Below are positions 26,842-36,315 of a stretch of 64,000 nt of DNA, piece after piece (positions within the stretch are counted from its first letter, which is position 1; every line of letters begins with the position of its first letter). This stretch comes from Microbispora sp. ZYX-F-249 (GTDB taxonomy: Bacteria; Actinomycetota; Actinomycetes; Streptosporangiales; Streptosporangiaceae): assembly GCF_039649665.1 (NCBI RefSeq), contig NZ_JBDJAW010000015.1:121961-185960 (forward strand), in the 5' to 3' direction. The notes beneath the pieces were generated by a model. That model saw only the letters and a program-made list of their open reading frames with translations. It searched no databases and had not been told where the DNA came from. A program made the position numbers and the translations under genes.

Positions 26842-27788
26842 GCTCGGACCGGCTGCCGCGGCTGCTCGCGCTGGTGCCGTACCTCATGTCGCACCCGGGC
26901 GCGCAGGTGCCCGAGGTCGCGCGGTTGTTCGGCCTGTCGGAGAAGCAGCTCGTCGACGACCTCCAGCTCGTCTGGATGTGCGGGCTTCCCGGGCACACTC
27001 CCGGCGACCTCATCGACGTCTCCTGGGACGGCGGCGAGATCCTCATCGACAACGCCGAGGCGATCGCCCGGCCGCTCAAGCTCGGCGTGGACGAGGCGAG
27101 CGCGCTGCTGGTCGCGCTTCGCATGCTCGACGAGCTGCCCGAGTTCCAGGGCCGCGACGTGCTCGGCCGGGTCATCGCCAAGCTGGAGCAGGCGGCGGGC
27201 GAGGGCGCGGCCACCGTGAGCAGCCAGGTGCAGGTGGAGATCGGCGCGGCCCCGGACGCCCACGCGGTGATCACCGACGCCGCCCGGAGGGGCCGCAGGC
27301 TGTCGCTGCGCTACTACGTCCCCGGTCGCGACGAGATCACCCCCAGGGAGGTCGACCCGCTGCGGGTCGTGCTGGTGGACGGCCGCCATTACCTGGAGGG
27401 CTGGTGCTACCGCGCGGAAGCGATGCGGATGTTCCGCGTCGACCGGATCCTGGACGTCGAGGTCCTCGACGTGCCCGTGGACCCGCCCGCCGGGGCCGAG
27501 CCGATGGACGTGACCCAGGGCGTGTTCCGGCCGTCGGACAGCGACGAGCTGGTCGAGCTGGAGCTGACCCCGGCGGGTCGCTGGGTGGCCGAGTACTACC
27601 CCTGTGAGGAGGTCGCCGAGCTGGGCGAGGGGCGTCTGCGCGTCTCGCTGCGGGCCCGCGACCAGTCCTGGCTGGTACGGCTCGCGCTCCGGCTGGGCGA
27701 CAGCGGCCGTGTGCTGTCCCCCTCGTCGCTCGCCGAGCGGGTGACGGCCACCGCCAGGCAGGCGCTGGCCAACTACGAGACGGTGTGA
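26838..27788 (+). CDS. pafC: Transcriptional regulator PafC (WYL domain)
   Basis: The 316-residue partner of PafB has the same layout: HTH (about 1-60), WYL domain (about 145-225; VDGRHYLEGWCYRAEAMRMFRVDRI) and WCX end. The two form a heterodimer in the family. GTG overlaps the pafB stop. It is followed after seven bases by a 50-residue membrane protein gene and then by tatA. Confidence 0.95.
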   Translation: MSSDRLPRLLALVPYLMSHPGAQVPEVARLFGLSEKQLVDDLQLVWMCGLPGHTPGDLIDVSWDGGEILIDNAEAIARPLKLGVDEASALLVALRMLDELPEFQGRDVLGRVIAKLEQAAGEGAATVSSQVQVEIGAAPDAHAVITDAARRGRRLSLRYYVPGRDEITPREVDPLRVVLVDGRHYLEGWCYRAEAMRMFRVDRILDVEVLDVPVDPPAGAEPMDVTQGVFRPSDSDELVELELTPAGRWVAEYYPCEEVAELGEGRLRVSLRARDQSWLVRLALRLGDSGRVLSPSSLAERVTATARQALANYETV

Positions 27789-27795
27789 CGCCCGG

Positions 27796-27948
27796 ATGGA
27801 CGCTATGACGTGGATCTTCGTCCTGGTCGGGGTCGCGGTGGCGGGCATCGCCGCCCTCGCGTGGCCCGCGGCCCGGGTGCTGACCGCGGCGCGGGAGCTG
27901 CGCGCCGAGGTCGACCGTGCCAAGGGACGGTTCGGAATGTCCGAATAG
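27796..27948 (+). CDS. Small single-pass membrane protein between pafC and tatA
   Basis: A 50-codon frame starts at ATG 27796, seven bases after pafC, and ends TAG at 27946-27948. Its product opens MDAMTWIFVLVGVAVAG, giving one membrane helix (about residues 5-26), then an amphipathic basic/acidic segment (TAARELRAEVDRAKGRF). A second ATG lies at codon 4. The layout of one helix then a short amphipathic helix recalls TatA/TatB, but it is too short and lacks the FG hinge, so that likeness is weak. Tight spacing after pafC and GC-rich codon use support a real gene. Confidence 0.6.
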   Translation: MDAMTWIFVLVGVAVAGIAALAWPAARVLTAARELRAEVDRAKGRFGMSE

Positions 27949-28063
27949 CGGGATTTTGCCCACGAATGATGTGATTTTGAAGCTCCCGGACAGGTGAACT
28001 TAGGCGCGTGGTGCGCGTACGATCGAGGAGTAGTACCCACGGCCCTCGCGGTAAGGACACGAC

Positions 28064-28387
28064 ATGCCCAACCTCGGACCCATGGAATGGATCCTGATCC
28101 TCCTGGTTCTGATCCTTCTTTTCGGCGCCAAGAAGCTCCCGGACACCGCGAAGGCCCTGGGGCAGTCGCTGCGCATGTTCAAGAAGGAGACCAGCAAGAT
28201 GAGCGAGGAGGACGAGGCGCGGCAGACCGTCAAGGCGCAGGCCGAGCCCGTCGCCCCGCCGGCGGCGCAGATCCCGCCCGCCACCCCGTCCGTCGAGGAG
28301 CGGCTGCGTACGCTTGAGGAGGAGAACCGGAAGCTGCGCGAGAGCCAGCAGCCGGTGAGCTCGCAGAACGAGCAGCGCCCCAACTAG
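28064..28387 (+). CDS. tatA: Twin-arginine translocase subunit TatA
   Basis: The 107-residue protein has an N-terminal membrane helix (MEWILILLVLILLFGAKKLPDTAKALG; FGAKKLP is the TatA hinge), an amphipathic helix with SLRMFKKETSKM and a disordered charged tail. TatA polymerises to move folded proteins across the membrane. It is followed by tatC after 45 bases. A TACGAT hexamer about 40 bases upstream is a likely -10. Confidence 0.95.
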   Translation: MPNLGPMEWILILLVLILLFGAKKLPDTAKALGQSLRMFKKETSKMSEEDEARQTVKAQAEPVAPPAAQIPPATPSVEERLRTLEEENRKLRESQQPVSSQNEQRPN

Positions 28388-28432
28388 GGCGCCCCCGCCG
28401 CCTCACACCCCACCGAGCCCAGGACGAGCTAG

Positions 28433-29311
28433 ATGGCCCTGTTGAAACGGTCGACTCCCGCCACGCCGCCCGTCTCGCCGGAGGACGGGCGGATGACGCT
28501 CATGGAGCACATCCGCGAGCTGCGCAACCGGCTGATCAAGGCCATTCTGGCGGTGGTCGTAGGGACCGCCGTCGGGTTCGTCTACTTCGAGCCCATCTGG
28601 AACTTCCTGAAGCAGCCGTACTGCCGGCTGCCCCAGGCCCACCAGCTCAACAAGGACCAGTGCACGCTCGTCGTGAACGGAGTCTTCGACTCCTTCTTCG
28701 TGAACCTCAAGGTCGCCGTGATCTTCGGCGTGGTGGTCTCGGCCATCTTCTGGATCTATCAGCTCTGGGCGTTCGTGACGCCGGGCCTGTACCAGAACGA
28801 GCGCCGTTACACCGTCGCGTTCCTCGGGCTCTCCGTCCCGCTGTTCGCCGCCGGCTCGGGCCTCGCCTACGTCACGATGGACAAGGGCCTGTCGCTGCTG
28901 CTGAGCTTCGCCCCCGAGGGCACGCTGACGCTGGTGAGCATCAACGAGTACCTCAGCTTCGCGCTCGCGATGCTGATCATCTTCGGCATCTCCTTCCTGA
29001 TGCCGTTGCTGTTGGTGTTCCTCAACGTCATCGGGGTGCTCCGGTTCAAGACGGTGTCCAAGCACACCCGCATGGTCGTGTTCCTGATGTTCGTCTTCGC
29101 GGCCGTCGCGACGCCGAGCCAGGACCCCGTGACCATGCTGGCCCTGGCGCTCCCCATGGTCGCGCTGTTCTTCGTCGCGATGGCGTTCATGTACTTCCAC
29201 GACAAGAAGCGCGACATCGCCGACGCGGAGCACGCGCGGGCCATCGAGGAGGAGCTCGACGGGCCGTCGGCCGCGGAGGGCACCGCGGACTCGGTCGACG
29301 CCAGAGACTGA
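28433..29311 (+). CDS. tatC: Twin-arginine translocase subunit TatC
   Basis: The 292-residue membrane protein has six helices and recognises RR signal peptides. The start MTLMEHIRELRNRLIKAI is the conserved TatC cytoplasmic motif and its glutamate and arginines are present. FWIYQLWAFVTPGLYQNERR and MPLLLVFLNVIGVL further match the family. The C-terminal about 40 residues are acidic and disordered. Possible clients in this window include the chitosanase, whose signal peptide has paired arginines. The gene overlaps the upstream TAG-ATG boundary with a weak ribosome site. Confidence 0.96.
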   Translation: MALLKRSTPATPPVSPEDGRMTLMEHIRELRNRLIKAILAVVVGTAVGFVYFEPIWNFLKQPYCRLPQAHQLNKDQCTLVVNGVFDSFFVNLKVAVIFGVVVSAIFWIYQLWAFVTPGLYQNERRYTVAFLGLSVPLFAAGSGLAYVTMDKGLSLLLSFAPEGTLTLVSINEYLSFALAMLIIFGISFLMPLLLVFLNVIGVLRFKTVSKHTRMVVFLMFVFAAVATPSQDPVTMLALALPMVALFFVAMAFMYFHDKKRDIADAEHARAIEEELDGPSAAEGTADSVDARD

Positions 29312-29347
29312 CAGAACATCCCTCTGGTGCCGCTGGCCGGGCGGCGG

Positions 29348-29353
29348 TAGGTT
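29348..29353 (+). promoter_or_regulatory. -10 element (TAGGTT) for leaderless lipid kinase gene
   Basis: TAGGTT ends six bases before ATG 29360. Confidence 0.45.
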
Positions 29354-29359
29354 CCGCTC

Positions 29360-30268
29360 ATGGCCGATGAGATCGTCGTCCTGGTCAATCCCGCCGCCCG
29401 CGGCGGTCGTACGCTGCGCCTGCTCGACCCGGTGCTGCGGCGGCTGCGGGCCGGCGGCCGCCCGGTGTCGGTGATCGTCGGGACCTCGGCCGCCGACGCG
29501 CTCGCCCGGGCCCACGCGGCCGTCGCCGGGGAGCCGGCGGCGCTCGTCGCCTACGGCGGTGACGGCCTGGTCCATCTGGCCGTGCAGGCCGTGGCGGGGA
29601 CCGCGGTGCCGCTCGGGATCGTGCCCGCCGGGACCGGCAACGACATCGCCGACGCCCTCGGCATCCCTCGCAGGGATCCCCTCGCCGCCGCGGACATCGT
29701 GACCGCGGGCGCCTGCCGGACGGTCGACGCCGCGAGGCTGGGCACCGGCGAGTGGTTCGCCGGCGTCCTCGCCTGCGGGTTCGACTCCCGGGTCAACGAG
29801 CGGGCCAACGCCATGACCCGGCCGCCCGGAATGGCGAAATACCTGGTCGCGCTCGTGCGCGAGTTGCGGTCGTTCACGCCGATCCCGTTCCGGATCACTC
29901 TCGACGGGGAGACCGCCGAGCACGAGGCGATGCTGGTGGCGGTGGCCAACACCCGCTCGTACGGCGCCGGAATGCGCGTCTGCCCGGACGCCCGGCCCGA
30001 CGACGGCCTGCTCGACGTGCTCGTGCTGGGCGCGGTGCCCAAGGGCGAGTTCCTGCGCACGTTCCCCCGCGTCTACCGGGGCAGCCACACCGGTCACCCC
30101 GCCGTGACCCTGCGGCGGGCCCGGCGGGTCGAGATCGAGGCCCTGCACGGGGATGGGGCCGGGGATGTGGTCGCGTACGCCGACGGCGAGCGGGCCGGGC
30201 CGGCCCCGCTGACCTGCGTCGTCGAGCCGGGGGCGCTGCGCGTCCTGGTCCCGGGATCCGCGGCGTGA
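29360..30268 (+). CDS. YegS/DagK-type lipid kinase
   Basis: The 302-residue protein has the diacylglycerol/sphingosine kinase catalytic domain. It starts with VLVNPAARGGRTLRLL, has the nucleotide loop YGGDGLVHLAVQAVAGT and the GIVPAGTGNDIADALGI motif, and the C-terminal beta sandwich. In mycobacteria and relatives such enzymes phosphorylate diacylglycerol for phospholipid turnover. The gene is not in the tatAC transcript if the leaderless promoter is used. No export signal is present. Confidence 0.9.
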   Translation: MADEIVVLVNPAARGGRTLRLLDPVLRRLRAGGRPVSVIVGTSAADALARAHAAVAGEPAALVAYGGDGLVHLAVQAVAGTAVPLGIVPAGTGNDIADALGIPRRDPLAAADIVTAGACRTVDAARLGTGEWFAGVLACGFDSRVNERANAMTRPPGMAKYLVALVRELRSFTPIPFRITLDGETAEHEAMLVAVANTRSYGAGMRVCPDARPDDGLLDVLVLGAVPKGEFLRTFPRVYRGSHTGHPAVTLRRARRVEIEALHGDGAGDVVAYADGERAGPAPLTCVVEPGALRVLVPGSAA

Positions 30269-30322
30269 GGCGGCCCGGGTAAAAGGATCACCGATGGCGG
30301 ACACCCGGAATCCCGTTATCGG

Positions 30323-30328
30323 TAGGGT
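30323..30328 (+). promoter_or_regulatory. -10 element (TAGGGT) for leaderless helY
   Basis: TAGGGT ends seven bases before ATG 30336, which favours that start over the ATG at 30294. Confidence 0.45.
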
Positions 30329-30335
30329 TGACGGT

Positions 30336-33053
30336 ATGAGTACGCCAGCGGAACGCTATGCCGCCTTCCGTGAGGGGCAGTCCGGAACCGGACCCGCGCT
30401 CGCCTCGTTCCGCGAACTATACGACTTCGAGCTCGACGAGTTCCAGATCGACGCCTGTCAGGCGCTGGAGGCCGGGGACGGCGTGCTGGTGGCCGCGCCG
30501 ACCGGGTCGGGCAAGACGGTGGTGGGGGAGTTCGCCGTCCACCTGGCCCTGCAGCAGGGCCGCAAATGCTTCTACACGACGCCGATCAAGGCGTTGTCGA
30601 ACCAGAAGTACAACGACCTGGTCAGGCGGTACGGCGCGCGCAACGTCGGCCTGCTGACCGGCGACAACAGCGTCAACGGCGAGGCCCCGATCGTCATCAT
30701 GACGACCGAGGTCCTGCGCAACATGCTGTACGCCGGCTCCGGCACGCTGACCGGCCTCGCGTACGTGGTGATGGACGAGGTCCACTACCTGGCCGACCGG
30801 TTCCGCGGTGCGGTCTGGGAAGAGGTCATCATCCACCTGCCGGAGTCGGTGCGGGTGGTGGCCCTGTCGGCCACGGTCAGCAACGCCGAGGAGTTCGGCG
30901 AGTGGCTGGGGGAGGTGCGCGGCGACACCACGGTGATCGTGGACGAGCACCGCCCGGTCCCGCTGTGGCAGCACATGCTGGTCGGCAACAAGATGTTCGA
31001 CCTGTTCGTCGACGAGGGCGACGGCACCCTGCGGGTCAACCCGTCGCTCATGCGGATCGCCCGCGACGAGATGCGGCTGGCCCAGGCCAGGGGCAGGCGG
31101 GGCTACTCGCGGCCGGGCCGGGGGACGACGCCGAGCCGCTCCGACGTGATCGAGAAGCTCGACGCCGAGGGCCTGCTGCCGGCGATCACCTTCATCTTCT
31201 CCAGGAACGGCTGCGACGCCGCCGTCATGCAGTGCCTCTACTCGGGGCTGCGCCTCACCACGGAGGCCGAGAGCCACGAGATCCGCCAGATCGTCGACGA
31301 GCGGACCGCGCACCTGCCCGACGAGGACCTCGCGGTGCTCGGCTACCTCGAATGGCGCGACTGCCTGGAGCGCGGGCTGGCCGCCCACCACGCGGGCATG
31401 CTCCCCGCGTTCAAGGAGGTGGTGGAGGAGCTGTTCACCAAGGGCCTGGTGAAGGCGGTCTTCGCGACCGAGACGCTGGCGCTCGGCATCAACATGCCGG
31501 CGAGGTCCGTGGTCATCGAGAAGCTCGACAAATGGAACGGCGAGACCCACGCCGACCTGACCCCGGGGGAGTACACCCAGCTCACCGGCCGGGCCGGGCG
31601 GCGCGGCATCGACATCGAGGGCCACGCGGTGGTGGTCTGGCAGCCGGGGATGGACCCTCTCGCGGTCGCCGGTCTCGCCAGCACCCGCACCTATCCGCTG
31701 CGCTCCAGCTTCCAGCCGTCGTACAACATGGCGGTCAACCTCGTCGGGCAGGTCGGCAGGGAGCGGGCGCGCACGCTGCTGGAGGACTCCTTCGCCCAGT
31801 TCCAGGCCGACCGCGCCGTGGTCGGCCTGGCCCGTCAGCTCCGCAAGGCGGAGCAGGCGCTGGAGGGCTACGCCGAGGCCATGACCTGCCACCTCGGCGA
31901 CTTCGAGGAGTACGCCGCGATGCGCAGGCGGCTGTCGGACCGCGAGGCCGAGCTGTCGCGCCAGCGGGGGGCGGCCCGCCGGGCCCAGGCCGTGCAGTCC
32001 CTGGAGGTCCTCAAGCCCGGCGACGTCATCCGGGTGCCGGGCGGGCGGCGCGCGGGCATCGCCGTCGTGCTCGACCCGGGCGTCAACGGCCGGGGACACG
32101 ACGGCCCGGCGCCGCTCGTGCTGACGATCGGCAAGCAGGTCAAGCGCCTGTCGGCGGCCGACTTCCCGGTCCCGGTCGAGCCGGTCGACAAGATCAGGAT
32201 TCCGAAGGGCTTCAACCCGCGCTCGCCGAAGGAACGGGCCAACCTGGTCTCGACCGTGCACGCGAAGCTGGGCGACCGCGACCTCGGCAAGCCGCCGCGG
32301 GCGCGCGACCACGCCCAGGAGGACGAGGAGATCACGCGCCTGCGGCGGGAGCTGCGCCAGCACCCGTGCCACGGCTGCGACGAGCGCGAGGACCACGCCC
32401 GCTGGGCCGAGCGCTACCACAAGCTGCTCCGGGAGACCGAGGGGCTGCGCCGCCGGGTCGAGGGGCGCTCCCACGTCATCGCCCGCACCTTCGACCGGGT
32501 CTGCGGCGTGCTGGACCAGCTCGGCTACCTCGACGGCGAGACCGTCACCGAGCAGGGCCGCAGGCTCGCCTCGCTCTACACCGAGCTGGACCTGCTCACC
32601 GCCGAGTGCCTGCGCGCCGGGATCTGGAACCGCCTCGACCCCGCCGAGCTGGCCGCGTGCGTGTCCTCGCTGGTGTACGAGTCGCGGCAGGCCGACGACG
32701 TCCGCAGCCCCAAGATCCCGGCGGGCGCCACCCGCGACGCCCTCGGGGAGATGGTGCGGCTGTGGGGCGAGCTGGAGGGCATCGAGGAGGACCACGGCCT
32801 GTCGTTCGTGCGCGAGCCCGACGTCGGCTTCGCCTGGGCGGCATTCCGCTGGGCCAAGGGCCACAGCCTGGACGCCGTGCTGACCGACTGCGATCTCGCG
32901 GCGGGCGACTTCGTCCGCTGGGTCAAGCAGCTGCTCGACCTGCTGGGCCAGCTGCGGGACGCCGCGCCCAAGGGGAGCAAGGTCGCCGACAACGCCGCCA
33001 AGGCCATCGACGCCATGCGCCGCGGCGTGGTGGCCTACTCCTCCGTCAGCTGA
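30336..33053 (+). CDS. helY: DEAD/DEAH-box (Ski2/Mtr4-like) helicase HelY
   Basis: The 905-residue protein is a superfamily 2 helicase of the Ski2/Mtr4 group, found after tatC in actinobacteria. Motif I is AAPTGSGKTVV, motif II MDEVHYL, motif III LSATVSN and motif VI TQLTGRAGRRGID. The C-terminal half includes the helical DSHCT-like region (WAAFRWAKGHSLDAVL). A CxxC pair (HPCHGCDEREDH) sits in the arch-like insert and may bind zinc. It probably remodels RNA, fitting the RNB ribonuclease convergent with it, eight bases away. That partnership is inference. Confidence 0.92.
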   Translation: MSTPAERYAAFREGQSGTGPALASFRELYDFELDEFQIDACQALEAGDGVLVAAPTGSGKTVVGEFAVHLALQQGRKCFYTTPIKALSNQKYNDLVRRYGARNVGLLTGDNSVNGEAPIVIMTTEVLRNMLYAGSGTLTGLAYVVMDEVHYLADRFRGAVWEEVIIHLPESVRVVALSATVSNAEEFGEWLGEVRGDTTVIVDEHRPVPLWQHMLVGNKMFDLFVDEGDGTLRVNPSLMRIARDEMRLAQARGRRGYSRPGRGTTPSRSDVIEKLDAEGLLPAITFIFSRNGCDAAVMQCLYSGLRLTTEAESHEIRQIVDERTAHLPDEDLAVLGYLEWRDCLERGLAAHHAGMLPAFKEVVEELFTKGLVKAVFATETLALGINMPARSVVIEKLDKWNGETHADLTPGEYTQLTGRAGRRGIDIEGHAVVVWQPGMDPLAVAGLASTRTYPLRSSFQPSYNMAVNLVGQVGRERARTLLEDSFAQFQADRAVVGLARQLRKAEQALEGYAEAMTCHLGDFEEYAAMRRRLSDREAELSRQRGAARRAQAVQSLEVLKPGDVIRVPGGRRAGIAVVLDPGVNGRGHDGPAPLVLTIGKQVKRLSAADFPVPVEPVDKIRIPKGFNPRSPKERANLVSTVHAKLGDRDLGKPPRARDHAQEDEEITRLRRELRQHPCHGCDEREDHARWAERYHKLLRETEGLRRRVEGRSHVIARTFDRVCGVLDQLGYLDGETVTEQGRRLASLYTELDLLTAECLRAGIWNRLDPAELAACVSSLVYESRQADDVRSPKIPAGATRDALGEMVRLWGELEGIEEDHGLSFVREPDVGFAWAAFRWAKGHSLDAVLTDCDLAAGDFVRWVKQLLDLLGQLRDAAPKGSKVADNAAKAIDAMRRGVVAYSSVS

Positions 33054-33061
33054 CCCGCGGC

Positions 33062-34489
33062 TCAGACGGCCGCGAAGCGGACCTCGCGGGTCTGCGGGTC
33101 GGCGCGCGTGAGCCGTACGGGGACGCGCTCGCCGAGCGGCAGCCGGTCGCCGTCGCAACGGGCGATCACGGCGGGCTCGGCGATCTGCACCTGCCCGCCC
33201 GGTTTGCCGTCGGTGACGTCGATGACGACGGCTTCGAAGGCCTGTCCGATCCGGGGCCGCAGCACGGCCGCCTCGACCAGGTCCACGCAGGCCCGCTCCA
33301 CCCCGCCGGCCCGCCTGCCGCCCGCGGCCATCTGCTCCGGGAGCTCGGGCAGCGCCCTCGTGACCTCCTCGGGGACCGGGCCGCCCGCGGCCACGGCCAG
33401 GCAGACCTCGGTGGCGTACCGGTCGACCAGCCGCCGCAGCGGCGCGGTGACGTGCGCGTACGGCGCGCCCACGGCGGCGTGCAGCGCCCGCGCCGGAGGG
33501 GCGCCGTCGAAGGAGACGTAGGCCGCGCCGCGCAGCAGCACCGTCGACTCGTGCAGGAAGGCGGCATGGCCTGGGATCTTGGGATCGATCCCGTGCACGA
33601 CCTCGGCGTACGACACGCCGTCGGGCCAGGGCACGCCGAGCGCGGCGGCGACCCTGCGGACCTTGCCGACGTCCTCCGGGCCCGCCTCGGGCAGGACCCG
33701 CAGCACGCCGGCGCCCGCGTCCAGCATCACCCGGGCGGCCGCCATGCCGGTGAGCAGCGAGATCTGGGCGTTCCACGCCTCGCAGGGATGGTTGGTGCGG
33801 AACTCCACCCGGTAGCCGCCGTCCCCGTCGGGGACCACCTGCTGCTCCGGGGTCGGCAGCGACAGGCCGCCCCTGGCCCGCTCCCGCTCCAGCCGCAGCG
33901 GCCCCACCTCGGCGAGCAGCGCGAGCGTCCCCTCCGCCCGGCCGGTGTCCACGGCCGCCTGGACGGTGTCGTAGTCGAGCCGCTCACGGCTGCGCACCAG
34001 GGCCCGGCGCAGGTCCACCGCCTCGATCTCACCGTCGGAGCCGAGATCGAGCCGCCACAGCGCCGCCGGGCGGACCTGTCCGGGCAGCAGGCTGGCCGCG
34101 CCCTCCGACAGGAGCGGCGGATGCAGCGGCACCCGCTCGTCGGCCATGTAGACCGTCTGCGCGCGCACCCTCGCCTCACCGTCGATCGCCCCGCCCGGCC
34201 GGACGAACGCCCCGACGTCGGCGATGGCGTACCAGACGCGGTAGCCCGCCCCGCGCCGCTCGATGCACAGCGCCTGGTCGAGGTCCATCGAGCCGGGCGG
34301 ATCGATGGTCACCAGAGGCAGGTCGGTCCGGTCCTCCCGGGCCGTGACGGGGGACGCGGCGGCCCGCTCTGCCTCCTCCAGCACCGGGGCGGGGAATCCA
34401 TCCGGCAGGTCGAAATCGCTGCGAATGCGGGCAAATCCGTCGCGGAGCCCGTTCGCTGTGTCGTCAAAGCGGATCATCGTGCGCGGCAC
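33062..34489 (-). CDS. RNB-domain exoribonuclease (RNase II/R family)
   Basis: The 475-residue protein contains the RNB catalytic domain. LVTIDPPGSMDLDQALCIERR carries the metal-binding aspartates (DPPGSxDLDQA), followed by YAIADVGAFV and ERVPLHPPLLSEGAASLLPGQVRPA. It is a 3'-5' exoribonuclease. It is shorter than RNase R and lacks clear N-terminal cold-shock domains; a short C-terminal domain may be S1-like. A TAGGTT hexamer six bases before the GTG supports this start. It is convergent with helY. Confidence 0.9.
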   Translation of the reverse strand: MPRTMIRFDDTANGLRDGFARIRSDFDLPDGFPAPVLEEAERAAASPVTAREDRTDLPLVTIDPPGSMDLDQALCIERRGAGYRVWYAIADVGAFVRPGGAIDGEARVRAQTVYMADERVPLHPPLLSEGAASLLPGQVRPAALWRLDLGSDGEIEAVDLRRALVRSRERLDYDTVQAAVDTGRAEGTLALLAEVGPLRLERERARGGLSLPTPEQQVVPDGDGGYRVEFRTNHPCEAWNAQISLLTGMAAARVMLDAGAGVLRVLPEAGPEDVGKVRRVAAALGVPWPDGVSYAEVVHGIDPKIPGHAAFLHESTVLLRGAAYVSFDGAPPARALHAAVGAPYAHVTAPLRRLVDRYATEVCLAVAAGGPVPEEVTRALPELPEQMAAGGRRAGGVERACVDLVEAAVLRPRIGQAFEAVVIDVTDGKPGGQVQIAEPAVIARCDGDRLPLGERVPVRLTRADPQTREVRFAAV

Positions 34490-34495
34490 GCGATC

Positions 34496-34501
34496 AACCT
34501 A
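34496..34501 (-). promoter_or_regulatory. -10 element (TAGGTT) for leaderless RNB gene
   Basis: Reverse-strand TAGGTT ends six bases before GTG 34489. It overlaps the last codons of the neighbouring hydrolase gene. Confidence 0.45.
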
Positions 34502-35296
34502 CCCGAGTGCGGATATTTCAGGCTGTCGGCCGATGAAGTCGCGGACAAGCCGCACGAACTCCTCCGGCCGCTCGGCCGTCACGATGTGCCCGCTGTCCAG
34601 TTCCTCGTAGGAGGCGCCGGGGATGGCGGCGGCCAGCTCGCGGGTGTTCTCCACGGGGACCAGCGCGTCGCGGGCGCATCCGATCACCAGGGTCGGCGCC
34701 TGGACCCGCGGCAGCAGGCCGCGGACGTCCATCCGCAGGGCGAGGTCGATCTGCCGGAGCCTGTCGGCATTGGCCCGATAGGCGGTCGCGAGCTCCTCCA
34801 CGGCCGCCCGGCCGATGGAGTTCAGATGCTCAGGGCTGAAGGCGATCAGCATCGTGTACCGCGCGAAAGCGGCGGCGTCACCGGCGAGATCCCGCCAGAG
34901 GGTCAGCGCGTTGCGGAAGTACTCGTCACCCGGTCCGGCCAGGCCCGCGACCAGCACGAGGTGGCGGACCAGGTCGGGCCGGACGGCGGCGAGCGCGGCG
35001 GACACCAAGGCGCCCATTGAGTGCCCGGCCACGTCGGCGGGCCCCTCTCCGAGATCATCGATCACCGCGGCGAGCTGTTCGGCGAGCAGCTCGATCGTGA
35101 GCTCGCCCCCGTCGTCCCGCGCCGCGTCGCTGCCCGAAAGATCCGGCAGCACCACCGTGCCGGTGTCCGCGAACGCCCCGGCCACACCGTCCCAGGATCT
35201 CGAGCCCGGGTTGCCCCCGTGCACCAGTACGAGCGGGCGGCCCTCGCCCATCACCCGGTACGGCACGCGCGCCGTGCCCACCGTGATCTCTTTCAT
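34499..35296 (-). CDS. Alpha/beta hydrolase
   Basis: The 265-residue enzyme has the alpha/beta hydrolase fold. The oxyanion region is LVLVHGGNPGSRSWDGV, the nucleophile elbow VAGHSMGALVSAAL (Ser), the acid GCARDALVPVENT (Asp) and the histidine DSGHIVTAERP. The substrate is not predictable. The ATG follows GGGAGA. It is divergent from an XRE regulator gene, 134 bases apart, which may control it. Confidence 0.88.
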   Translation of the reverse strand: MKEITVGTARVPYRVMGEGRPLVLVHGGNPGSRSWDGVAGAFADTGTVVLPDLSGSDAARDDGGELTIELLAEQLAAVIDDLGEGPADVAGHSMGALVSAALAAVRPDLVRHLVLVAGLAGPGDEYFRNALTLWRDLAGDAAAFARYTMLIAFSPEHLNSIGRAAVEELATAYRANADRLRQIDLALRMDVRGLLPRVQAPTLVIGCARDALVPVENTRELAAAIPGASYEELDSGHIVTAERPEEFVRLVRDFIGRQPEISALG

Positions 35297-35430
35297 GTCC
35301 GTCTCCCGTCCTCGTGTCGCCGGATGCCGGAGACACTGCCAGGGGCGTGGGGCGATGAGGAGGGGAGAGGGTCGCCTAGGACCGGCTCTCCTAGCGTTCG
35401 CGGGACAGAAAGGGAGCCGGGGCGCTCAGG

Positions 35431-36294
35431 ATGGATGACATGAAGATGGACCGGACCAGGCTGGCCGACTTCCTCCGCCGTTCCCGCGAGCGGCTCCGGC
35501 CGCAGGAGGTCGGCCTGGCCGCCGGGCCCAGGCGCCGCACGCCCGGCCTGCGCCGTGAAGAGGTGGCCCAGCTGGCCGGGGTGTCGGCCGACTACGTGAT
35601 GCGGCTCGAGCAGGCGCGCGGCTCCCAGCCGTCGGCTCAGCTGCTGACCGCGCTCGCCCGGGCTCTGCGGCTGACCGACGACGAAAGGGATCACCTCTAC
35701 CTGCTGGCCGGCCACCGCCCGCCCGAAGGGGCGCGCGCCGGAGAACAAGTCCGTCCCGGCCTGCTCTATCTCCTCGACCGGCTGGGCGAGACGCCGGCCC
35801 AGCTCCTCACCGACCTCGGGGATCTGCTCGCGCAGAACGCCCTCGCCGAGGCCCTGTTCGGATGCGTGTGCACCGTCACGGGACCGGACCGGAACATCGT
35901 GTGGCGCTGGTTCACCGACCCGTCGGTGCGCGAGCCGTACCCCGCCGAGGAGCACGACCGCCTCAGCCGCCTGCACGTCGCGGACCTGCGCGCCGCGGCG
36001 ACCCGTCGTGGCTACGATCGCCCTTCGAGCTCCCTGGTCGACCGGCTCGGGGCGGCGAGCGAGGAGTTCGCAGCGCTCTGGCAGCGGCACGAGGTCGCCG
36101 TGCGCCGCGTCAGCCGGATGCGCGTCGTGCATCCGTCCGTCGGGCCCATCGAGTTCGACTACGAGATGTTGCAGACGCAGGCCGCGGACCAGCGCCTCCG
36201 CCTGTTCACGCCGCCGCCCGGTTCCCGGAGCGTCGAGGCTCTGGAGCTCCTCCGTGTCGTGGGCCCGGAGACCGCCCACCGCACGCACCGATGA
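35431..36294 (+). CDS. XRE-family regulator with MmyB-like ligand domain
   Basis: The 287-residue protein has an N-terminal helix-turn-helix (about residues 10-80): RLRPQEVGLAAGPRRRTPGLRREEVAQLAGVSADYVMRLEQARG. The C-terminal MmyB-like domain (about 105-275) resembles PAS-like fatty-acid-binding regions, with NALAEALFG, NIVWRWFTDP and GPIEFDYEMLQ. It is a typical actinobacterial regulator of an adjacent divergent enzyme gene. The intergenic region contains two TCCTAG/CCTAGG-containing segments (about 35374-35397) that might be operator half sites. Confidence 0.88.
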   Translation: MDDMKMDRTRLADFLRRSRERLRPQEVGLAAGPRRRTPGLRREEVAQLAGVSADYVMRLEQARGSQPSAQLLTALARALRLTDDERDHLYLLAGHRPPEGARAGEQVRPGLLYLLDRLGETPAQLLTDLGDLLAQNALAEALFGCVCTVTGPDRNIVWRWFTDPSVREPYPAEEHDRLSRLHVADLRAAATRRGYDRPSSSLVDRLGAASEEFAALWQRHEVAVRRVSRMRVVHPSVGPIEFDYEMLQTQAADQRLRLFTPPPGSRSVEALELLRVVGPETAHRTHR

Positions 36295-36315
36295 GGGGCT
36301 CCCGCGCGGCGGGGC

